From: a bacterium
GTDB lineage: Bacteria; UBA9089; JAHJRX01
Length of the DNA stretch: 7,919 nucleotides
Reading direction: 5' to 3'
Assembly (NCBI GenBank): GCA_030017825.1
Contig: JASEGW010000066.1
Location: forward strand, 1-7,919
A program made the position numbers and the translations under genes. Shown one piece after another: positions 1 through 3,977 of the stretch. A model generated the notes under the pieces. It was not told the origin of the DNA. It saw only the letters and a program-made list of their open reading frames with translations, and made no database searches. Position 1 is the first letter of the stretch; the number at the start of each line of letters is the position of its first letter.

Positions 1-316
1 AATAGGTAATATTTATTCTTTTAGTTGAATTTCTTATTTTGCAGAGGGTCTAATATAATAACTGTCTTATATTTTGAAGCTTGAGAGTTATTATTTCTTT
101 GCGAAATTAAATTTGGCTTTCACATCAAACAGAGTTTCTTCTTTTATCTTTAACAACTAAATATTTTCCTAGTTTCAATTAAGGTTCAAAAATAATAATC
201 CTTAAACGCAAATTTATACCAAATTTAGATTATATTAAAACTTGCAATTCCTTAATAATTAGTACAATAAAGTATTTTAAAATGCAAGTTTATATTTACA
301 TTAATAAAATTTTTAA
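1..316. other. AT-rich stretch without a recognisable gene
   Basis: No open frame of useful length, tRNA or rRNA is visible on either strand. The only structure I see is an inverted repeat at 238-246 and 283-291. The stretch lacks the GC-rich pseudoknot elements expected of a fluoride riboswitch, although the remnant that follows is a fluoride channel gene. Confidence 0.6.
238..291. repeat. 9-bp inverted repeat with 36-nt loop
   Basis: AAACTTGCA at 238-246 is perfectly complementary to TGCAAGTTT at 283-291. The loop is long and AT-rich and no T-tract follows the right arm, so it does not look like a terminator. It could be an operator or a leftover of an older element upstream of the crcB remnant. 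The pairing is seen directly; any function is speculation. Confidence 0.35.
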
Positions 317-702
317 ATAAATTACCAAACCAAAATATTAATTGTAGGAGCTGGAGGTTTTGTTGGCGCATCGTTTCGGTATATGGTTAGTAGCTTAGTA
401 TATCGAATTGTATTAAAATCATGGTTTCCTTGCGGGACTTTAGTAGTTAATATAATAGGATGTTTTTTAATTAGTTTTCTTGGCAACCTTGCTGGAAGTA
501 AAAAAATATTTGACTCAGAAGTGCATCTGTTGATTTTTATAGGTTTAATGGGTGGTTTTACTACTTATTCTGCTTTTTGTTACGAAACATTTATTTTGTT
601 CGTAATGGGCAGTTATTGATTGCCCTATCTAATATTTTACTTCATTTGACTTTAGGAATTGGAGGGGTATGGCTAGGAAATATTTTATCTAAATTATGGT
701 AA
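317..702 (+). pseudogene. crcB: Broken fluoride channel gene (CrcB/Fluc family), frameshifted and lacking a start
   Basis: Intact CrcB/Fluc proteins are inner-membrane fluoride exporters of about 125 residues that work as dual-topology dimers. The remnant keeps nearly the whole family pattern. It has an N-terminal KILIVGAGGFVGASFRY segment (from about 332), the GTLVVNIIG segment with the conserved Asn, and GGFTTYSAFCYE, which holds the phenylalanine box. The frame stops at TGA 617-619. The expected C-terminus, ALSNILLHLTLGIGGVWLGN, continues one frame over from about 616 to the TAA at 700-702. One missing T around 614-617 (TATTGATT for TATTTGATT) explains the break. The conserved N-terminus extends upstream of the ATG at 383, yet no in-frame ATG, GTG or TTG occurs between there and the stop at 314-316, and no ribosome binding site is visible; ATA at 317 may be a mutated ATG. 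Two lesions favour a true pseudogene over a single sequencing error. Confidence 0.8.
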
Positions 703-720
703 AATATTTTGTTGCTAATT

Positions 721-725
721 GGAGG
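721..725 (+). promoter_or_regulatory. Ribosome binding site deciding the lhgO start
   Basis: GGAGG lies 8 nt before ATG 734. It overlaps the codons after the alternative TTG at 719, so initiation at 734 is preferred. Confidence 0.75.
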
Positions 726-733
726 TTATATTT

Positions 734-1843
734 ATGGCTGATAAGATTGATATTGCCATAATAGGAGCTGGAGTTATAGGACTTGCCGTAGCTGCTGAGA
801 TTGGTAGGGATGATAAAGATATCTTTATCTTAGAAAAAAATAGTAGTTTTGGCGAGGAAACTAGTAGTCGCAATAGTGAAGTTATCCATGCTGGTATTTA
901 TTATCCAAAAGATACTTTAAAAGCTGTAACTTGTGTAGAAGGAAATAAACTTCTTTATGAAATTTGTGAAAAAAATAATATCTTTTGCCAAAAAATTGGC
1001 AAACTAATTATAGCTACTTGTAACTCAGAAATAGAAAAATTAGAAGAGCTATTACAATATGGAAAAGAAAATGAAGCATTTGGCTTAAGTATTATATCGG
1101 AAAAAGAGATAAGAAAAATAGAACCAAAAATTAAAGCTAAAGCAGCTTTATATTCACCTTCGACAGGTATTATAGATACCCATGAACTAATGAAATATTT
1201 CTTGCAAAAAGCAGGGTCAAAAGGAGTAGAAATTTTATATGAGACAGAAGTAGTGGGCATTAAGAAAGTATCTTTAGGGTACGAAGTTAGAATTATAGAA
1301 TCTGGTGAGGAAACTACTTTTATCTCAGAGAGAGTAATTAATTGTGCGGGTTTAAATAGTGATTTAGTGGCTCAAATGTTGGGAATTGATATAGAAAATT
1401 GTGGTTATACTCTAAAATATTGCAAAGGGACTTACTTTCAAGTATACAAGCCACATTCTATAAAGCATTTAATATATCCCGTTCCCAGCAAAATTAGTTT
1501 AGGTATTCATGTGGTTTTAGATAAGACAAGTCGCATACGACTTGGGCCTGATGCTGAGTATATTGAAAAGAAAATAAATTATGATGTAGATCTTTCCAAA
1601 AAAACTCTTTTTTATGATTCAGTAAAGAAATTTTTGCCTTTTATAGGTGAAGATGACTTAAGTCCAGATATGGCAGGAATTAGACCTAAGCTCCAAGGGC
1701 CTAAAGAAGATTTTAGAGATTTTATAATTAGAGATGAGAAAGATAAAGGTTATTCTGGGTTTATTAATCTTATAGGTATTGAGTCTCCTGGCCTTACAGC
1801 TTCACCAGCTATTGCTAAATATGTACAGAAATTAATAGAATAA
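734..1843 (+). CDS. lhgO: FAD-dependent oxidoreductase, L-2-hydroxyglutarate dehydrogenase (LhgO) family
   Basis: This 369-residue protein belongs to the DAO-fold flavoproteins (COG0579). The best-known members oxidise L-2-hydroxyglutarate to 2-oxoglutarate and pass electrons to quinones or oxygen. The N-terminal Rossmann motif is GAGVIG (residues 11-16), and a Glu (34) ends the second strand to bind the FAD ribose. The family signature SSRNSEVIHAGIYY lies at 44-57, KIGKLIIA near 87-94, and the C-terminal FAD segment GIESPGLTASPAIAKYV at 348-364. Length matches the family. I start at ATG 734 because GGAGG at 721-725 sits 8 nt upstream; the in-frame TTG at 719 overlaps that site. The gene begins 31 nt after the crcB remnant and ends in a strong terminator. 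The family is well supported, but the substrate is not: some members oxidise other L-2-hydroxyacids or are uncharacterised. Confidence 0.88.
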   Translation: MADKIDIAIIGAGVIGLAVAAEIGRDDKDIFILEKNSSFGEETSSRNSEVIHAGIYYPKDTLKAVTCVEGNKLLYEICEKNNIFCQKIGKLIIATCNSEIEKLEELLQYGKENEAFGLSIISEKEIRKIEPKIKAKAALYSPSTGIIDTHELMKYFLQKAGSKGVEILYETEVVGIKKVSLGYEVRIIESGEETTFISERVINCAGLNSDLVAQMLGIDIENCGYTLKYCKGTYFQVYKPHSIKHLIYPVPSKISLGIHVVLDKTSRIRLGPDAEYIEKKINYDVDLSKKTLFYDSVKKFLPFIGEDDLSPDMAGIRPKLQGPKEDFRDFIIRDEKDKGYSGFINLIGIESPGLTASPAIAKYVQKLIE

Positions 1844-1870
1844 GATTGATTAAAAGTATTTTTTAATATT

Positions 1871-1912
1871 AAGATAACTTATAAAAATAGTTTATAAGTT
1901 ATCTTTTGTTTA
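1871..1912 (+). terminator. Rho-independent terminator after lhgO
   Basis: A perfect 15-bp stem (1871-1885 with 1891-1905) closes a 5-nt loop (AATAG). The right arm ends in TT and is followed by TTGTTTA. It starts 27 nt after the lhgO stop codon. The stem is AT-rich but long. It separates lhgO from accB. Confidence 0.75.
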
Positions 1913-2017
1913 ATACTGTGTGACGAGTAAAAAAATCTATAATCCTAATTTAAATAGAAATAAATTCTATTTTCTTATGATTTTGATGTTTATATTTATA
2001 TAGAACAACTTCTGTAA

Positions 2018-2045
2018 TTGCAAATGATTTTATACAAAGTATAAG
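2018..2045 (+). promoter_or_regulatory. Possible accB promoter
   Basis: TTGCAA (2018-2023) and TATAAG (2040-2045) are separated by 16 nt and would start a transcript about 15-20 nt before the accB ATG. The match is moderate and the region is AT-rich, so chance resemblance is possible. The preceding terminator means accB needs a promoter in this interval (1913-2068). Confidence 0.35.
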
Positions 2046-2053
2046 TTGTATAA
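2030..2053. promoter_or_regulatory. 8-bp dyad, candidate operator upstream of accB
   Basis: TTATACAA (2030-2037) and TTGTATAA (2046-2053) are perfect reverse complements around an 8-nt spacer (AGTATAAG). The dyad covers the likely -10 region and ends 5 nt before the GGAG of the accB ribosome binding site. It does not match the biotin-operator or FapR-site patterns I know. A regulator site is only an inference. Confidence 0.3.
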
Positions 2054-2068
2054 TTAATGGAGATAAGT

Positions 2069-2503
2069 ATGGCTAACAAAGATAAAAAACCAAATGACCG
2101 AAAGCTTAAAGAAGTTATTAAATTATTATCTGAGCATAATTTAATAGAAATAGATATAAAAGAAGGAAAGGATAGGATAAGAGTAAAAAGAAATATAAAA
2201 AAGAACTTTACAACTAAAAAGGCAGGTATTGTTACAAAAAATACTCAACACAAAGAAAAAGAAGAGAAATATAAAGAGGTAAAGTCACCTTTAGTGGGCA
2301 CAGTATACTGCGCTCCTTTTCCAGGAGCTATACCTTTTGTGGAAGAAGGAGGTTTTGTTAAAAAAGGGCAAACAGTAGCTATTGTTGAGGCTATGAAATT
2401 ATTTAATGAAATAAAGTCAGAATTTGAGGGTAAAATTGCTAAAGTATTAATAAAAGAGGGTCAATCAGTAGAAGTTGACCAAACTCTTTTTTTAATAGAA
2501 TAA
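2069..2503 (+). CDS. accB: Biotin carboxyl carrier protein of acetyl-CoA carboxylase
   Basis: AccB carries biotin in the cytosolic acetyl-CoA carboxylase complex, shuttling carboxyl groups from AccC to the AccDA carboxyltransferase to make malonyl-CoA for fatty-acid synthesis. The 144-residue protein has the usual layout. An N-terminal helical segment with KLLSEHNLIEIDI and a basic IRVKRN (residues about 10-42) is followed by a charged, Lys/Glu-rich linker (about 43-70) and a biotinyl domain (71-144). The biotin attachment motif is EAMK with Lys110, and the acetyl-CoA-carboxylase-type insert (thumb) VYCAPFPGAIPFVEEGGF precedes it. The start is ATG 2069, 6 nt after GGAG (2059-2062); the in-frame ATG at 2057 overlaps that site and is less likely. 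Unlike the common accB-accC operon, no accC follows; a terminator begins right at the stop codon. Confidence 0.92.
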   Translation: MANKDKKPNDRKLKEVIKLLSEHNLIEIDIKEGKDRIRVKRNIKKNFTTKKAGIVTKNTQHKEKEEKYKEVKSPLVGTVYCAPFPGAIPFVEEGGFVKKGQTVAIVEAMKLFNEIKSEFEGKIAKVLIKEGQSVEVDQTLFLIE

Positions 2504-2540
2504 AAAAGGAAGAAATTAAATTCTTCCTTTTTTATTTTTT
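2502..2540. terminator. Strong, probably bidirectional terminator
   Basis: A 13-bp perfect stem (AAAAAAGGAAGAA, 2502-2514, with 2521-2533) has a 6-nt loop and continues into a T-rich tail (ATTTTTT). The left arm overlaps the accB stop codon. Because the stem starts with six A, the minus-strand transcript also ends in six U, so it can serve the converging lipoprotein gene at 2579-2749. Confidence 0.85.
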
Positions 2541-2578
2541 GTTCCTATTATTAATGAAATAAAAATTATTAAAAGAAG

Positions 2579-2749
2579 TTACTCTTTATCAAGAGCTTCT
2601 TCTTCTGGAGATTCTTCGCCTACAGCTTTTTGTACTTCTTCAGCATTTTGAGTGTCTTTGTCAGTTGCTTTAGGAGCACAACTGCTAAAACTAATAGCAA
2701 GAGTGAAGACAAAACAAATTGTTAAAAGCAAGACTAGTAAATTTTGCAT
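2579..2749 (-). CDS. Small acidic lipoprotein, unknown function
   Basis: This 56-residue frame starts with a typical lipoprotein signal peptide. MQN is followed by a hydrophobic core LLVLLLTICFVFTLAIS and ends at a lipobox-like F-S-S-C with Cys24. The mature peptide of about 33 residues is hydrophilic and acidic (AEEVQKAVGEESPEEEALDK). Ala follows the Cys, so there is no Asp+2 retention signal of the E. coli type. It could not be assigned to a family. A near-consensus promoter lies 73 nt upstream, and the convergent terminator at 2502-2540 lies downstream. AAGG sits 5-6 nt before the ATG, with a better AAAGGAG farther upstream. The coding call rests on the signal peptide, lipobox, promoter and terminator; the length alone would be weak. 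It resembles the larger Glu-rich lipoprotein at 3859 in layout, not in sequence. Confidence 0.75.
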   Translation of the reverse strand: MQNLLVLLLTICFVFTLAISFSSCAPKATDKDTQNAEEVQKAVGEESPEEEALDKE

Positions 2750-2821
2750 AAGTACCTTTTCTACTCCTTTCTTTAAAATATAAAATCTAAGACTATGTTA
2801 GACACCTTGTTTACACAAAAT

Positions 2822-2849
2822 ATTATACAAATGTATAAATATTTGTCAA
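2822..2849 (-). promoter_or_regulatory. Near-consensus promoter of the small lipoprotein
   Basis: On the minus strand TTGACA (2849-2844) and TATAAT (2827-2822) match both consensus hexamers exactly with a 16-nt spacer. Transcription would start near 2815, leaving a leader of about 66 nt before ATG 2749. The -35 box is also the outermost TTGACA of the insertion-sequence-like end described at 2864-2913. Confidence 0.8.
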
Positions 2850-2863
2850 GGTAAAAGTAAAAT

Positions 2864-2913
2864 ATGTCAAAGCAAAATAAAAATGTCCGCTTTTTACTAA
2901 TATTTTTTCATTA
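2864..2913 (-). repeat. 50-bp direct repeat, copy A (insertion-sequence-end-like)
   Basis: This segment matches 3928-3977 at 47 of 50 positions in the same orientation. Its core reads ATGTCCGCTTTTTACTAAT on the plus strand. In both copies TGTCAA recurs exactly 21 bp farther out (here 2844), although the bases between differ. That spacing and the TGTCAA termini resemble ends of DDE-transposase elements. The transposase C-terminal remnant at 2955-3146 lies on its inner side, which fits the right end of that element. Confidence 0.7.
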
Positions 2914-2954
2914 CATTAATAGTAGATGTTTCTGGTGTAAAATCTATTGGTAGA

Positions 2955-3146
2955 TCATAAATATATGTTAACATTAGGTGTATAAGAATATTTCTTTAGC
3001 TTTCTTCTTTTTGTTTTATTTGATTGATTTAATATTTCTTTATATTTTAAAGATTTATAATTATGGGTTATAAGCATTTTACCATCTACCCTTTCTTCAA
3101 CCATAACTTTCTTGGTTCTTTTGTATTTAAGGTGCAATCCTTGGAT
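2955..3146 (-). pseudogene. C-terminal fragment of an insertion-sequence DDE transposase
   Basis: The frame reads LHLKYKRTKKVMVEER, VDGKMLITHNYKSLKYKEI and then a Lys/Arg-rich tail of about 25 residues. That pattern (basic strand, VEER-like strand, DG turn, short strand, LKYKEI, basic tail) is what I know from the C-terminus of ISNCY/IS1202- or IS481-like transposases. Only about 63 residues remain out of roughly 400. The upstream side ends at a stop (3147-3149), and no helix-turn-helix or DDE core is present. The TTG at 3135-3137 could serve as a start but has no meaning for a fragment. The insertion-sequence-end-like repeat lies just downstream. The family name is recognition from memory, so moderate confidence. 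Confidence 0.5.
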
Positions 3147-3182
3147 TCAAAAGTCCACAATGTTGATGAATTTTTAACTTGA

Positions 3183-3329
3183 AGTATTCAATATATTCTC
3201 GACTTCCCTCAAACAAAAAAAGCACTAGTTATTTCTAAAGATGTAGAAATGAAAATAAAGGAAGGAGAAGTATTGTTAAAAACAATTCCTCTTTGGAAGT
3301 TCTTGCACAATTTTTCTAATTATATTTGA
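3183..3329 (+). pseudogene. Possible C-terminal remnant of a DUF4143-type ATPase
   Basis: On the plus strand the frame after the stop at 3180-3182 reads ILDFPQTKKALVIS, then KDVEMKIKEGEVLL and IPLWKFLHNF before TGA 3327-3329. The combination of a KKALVIS strand and a terminal IPLWKFL resembles the nuclease-like C-terminus of COG1373/DUF4143 ATPases, which are often scattered in genomes of AT-rich uncultured bacteria. The same frame is also sensible before the stop (SLDSKVHNVDEFLT), so the TGA may be an inactivating mutation. No start codon or N-terminal ATPase domain is present. It ends 1 nt before the convergent stop of the lipoprotein 3' part. It could also be chance. Confidence 0.35.
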
Positions 3330-3330
3330 A

Positions 3331-3576
3331 CTAAATAAAACAATTTATAGATTTCTTATCAGATGACTCAGATGACATTGTTCCTGACATTACAAATTTA
3401 AATCTTAAGACTGTCCAGTAAGAGGTAATAGTAAGTGCTTTACCTGATAAAGAACAAATGGAAGTTTTTCCATCCTCATCAAATAACCAAGAAATTGAAA
3501 TATTCGTGCTGTTAACGGTTCCACTACGATTATATGATTCATCTTCAGTTAAATCTATTATTGTAATGGCATTACT
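3331..3576 (-). pseudogene. Out-of-frame 3' part of the Glu-rich lipoprotein gene
   Basis: Just past the GAA tract, in the frame one base later, a non-repetitive stretch of 81 residues runs to TAG 3331-3333. It contains SNAITIIDLTEDESYNRSG, then TVNSTNISISWLFDEDGK, SLSGKALTITSYWTVLRFKF and VMSGTMSSES. Alternating hydrophobic strands with Gly/Ser turns suggest a small beta-sheet or lipocalin-like extracellular domain. It has no start signal of its own; upstream in this frame the GAA tract would encode poly-Lys. The simplest reading is that it is the C-terminal domain of the lipoprotein starting at 3859, separated by a one-base insertion or two-base loss near 3574-3580. Whether that is a mutation, a sequencing indel or recoding is unknown. 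Confidence 0.6.
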
Positions 3577-3859
3577 CTTCTTCTTCTTCTTCTTCTTCTT
3601 CTTCTTCTTCTTCTTCTTCTTCTTCTGATGAATCTTCTTCTTCTTCTTCTTCTTCAAAAGCTTCTTCTTCTGATGAATCTTCTTCTTCTTCTTCTTCAAA
3701 AGCTTCTTCTTCTGATGAATCTTCTTCTTCTGTTAAGATTTTTTTTGGACTTGCTGAGCTTTTATCCTTTTTATCTTTGTCGCAACCACTAAAGATCCCT
3801 AAAGATAGTATTAAGGAAAGAACTAATACAGGTAATAGAATAAATTCTTTTATTCTCAT
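3572..3859 (-). CDS. Glu-rich lipoprotein, probably truncated by a frameshift
   Basis: The frame encodes 95 residues. A lipoprotein signal (MRIKEF, then LLPVLVLSLILSLGI) ends at lipobox F-S-G-C with Cys26, followed by Asp at +2, a Lys/Asp/Ser spacer (27-43) and an acidic low-complexity tail (44-95). The tail holds three DSSEEE units (at 47, 61 and 76), the first two ending in AF, and finishes with 17 consecutive Glu. Translation starts at ATG 3859 with a full AAGGAGGT 6 nt upstream (3873-3866). The stop TAA directly follows the last Glu codon, while a plausible folded domain continues in another frame to 3331. The intact ancestor would be a surface lipoprotein of about 175 residues with a flexible acidic linker. 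No known family was recognised. It lies downstream of glcD on the same strand but has its own promoter-like sequence. Confidence 0.65.
   Translation of the reverse strand: MRIKEFILLPVLVLSLILSLGIFSGCDKDKKDKSSASPKKILTEEEDSSEEEAFEEEEEEDSSEEEAFEEEEEEEDSSEEEEEEEEEEEEEEEEE
3575..3625 (-). repeat. 17-unit GAA trinucleotide microsatellite
   Basis: Sixteen GAA triplets plus one GAG are read on the minus strand without interruption and encode 17 Glu. Slippage by whole units would change linker length without changing the frame, so the tract alone does not explain the out-of-frame 3' domain. Confidence 0.9.
3626..3730 (-). repeat. Imperfect tandem units encoding DSSEEEAF plus Glu runs
   Basis: GATTCATCAGAAGAAGAAG starts three units at 3721, 3679 and 3634 (minus strand). 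The first two continue with CTTTT and are separated by five to seven GAA. The units are 42 and 45 bp apart, so they differ by one GAA. This shows recent expansion by slippage or unequal recombination. Confidence 0.8.
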
Positions 3860-3865
3860 TATTTT

Positions 3866-3873
3866 ACCTCCTT
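3866..3873 (-). promoter_or_regulatory. Full-length Shine-Dalgarno of the Glu-rich lipoprotein
   Basis: AAGGAGGT on the minus strand is the complete anti-16S match, 6 nt before ATG 3859. It is the strongest ribosome binding site in the window and fixes the start. Confidence 0.8.
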
Positions 3874-3883
3874 ACTTTTCCTA

Positions 3884-3913
3884 ATTTTACCCTTCCTCCA
3901 ATGACTTTGTCAA
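3884..3913 (-). promoter_or_regulatory. Likely promoter of the Glu-rich lipoprotein
   Basis: TTGACA (3913-3908) and TAAAAT (3889-3884) on the minus strand are 18 nt apart. As with the small lipoprotein, the -35 box is the outer TTGACA of the insertion-sequence-end-like repeat. The longer spacer and one mismatch in the -10 box make it weaker than the promoter at 2822-2849. Confidence 0.5.
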
Positions 3914-3927
3914 GATATTTTTTCAGA

Positions 3928-3977
3928 ATGTCAAGGCAAAATAAAAATGTCCGCTTTTTACTAATATTTCTTAATTA
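3928..3977 (-). repeat. 50-bp direct repeat, copy B, overlapping the glcD stop
   Basis: Copy B differs from copy A (2864-2913) at three of 50 positions and has the same orientation. The second TGTCAA again lies 21 bp farther out (3908). Its inner edge covers the glcD stop codon (3973-3971) and the last sense codon, where an element's internal sequence would be expected. It therefore looks like an orphan end left after deletion or recombination. Confidence 0.7.

Noticed and set aside
180..205. GGTTCAAA resembling a tRNA T-loop
   Set aside because: No flanking T-stem, anticodon arm or acceptor stem can be formed.
200..316. Fluoride riboswitch upstream of crcB
   Set aside because: The conserved GC-containing pseudoknot segments of the crcB motif are not found; the region is almost pure A/T.
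383..385. ATG 383 as the true crcB start
   Set aside because: Conserved N-terminal CrcB residues (GGF-x-GA-x-x-RY) lie upstream of it in the same frame, and no ribosome binding site precedes it.
955..1260. Open frame of about 100 codons on the minus strand
   Set aside because: It lies wholly inside the well-conserved LhgO-family gene, has no ribosome binding site and resembles no family; it is an antisense shadow.
2897..2995. Short minus-strand frame containing DLPIDFTPETSTINVMKKY
   Set aside because: It is 32 codons, has no convincing start signal and overlaps the transposase remnant in another frame. It could be that protein's true end after a frameshift, but this cannot be shown.
3577..3699. 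Poly-Lys reading of the GAA tract as the start of a protein
   Set aside because: It has no ribosome binding site and is the shifted frame of a lipoprotein that has a signal peptide and strong start. Only its non-repetitive 3' part (from 3576 down) looks meaningful.
3575..3730. CRISPR-like or phase-variable repeat array
   Set aside because: The units are coding GAA triplets without spacers, and unit changes are multiples of three, so neither CRISPR nor simple on/off phase variation fits.
3940..3968. AAAAA...TTTTT around GCGGACA as a glcD terminator
   Set aside because: Only five A-T pairs form and the loop is not closed by G-C pairs, so the hairpin would be unstable; the segment is better explained as the repeat core.
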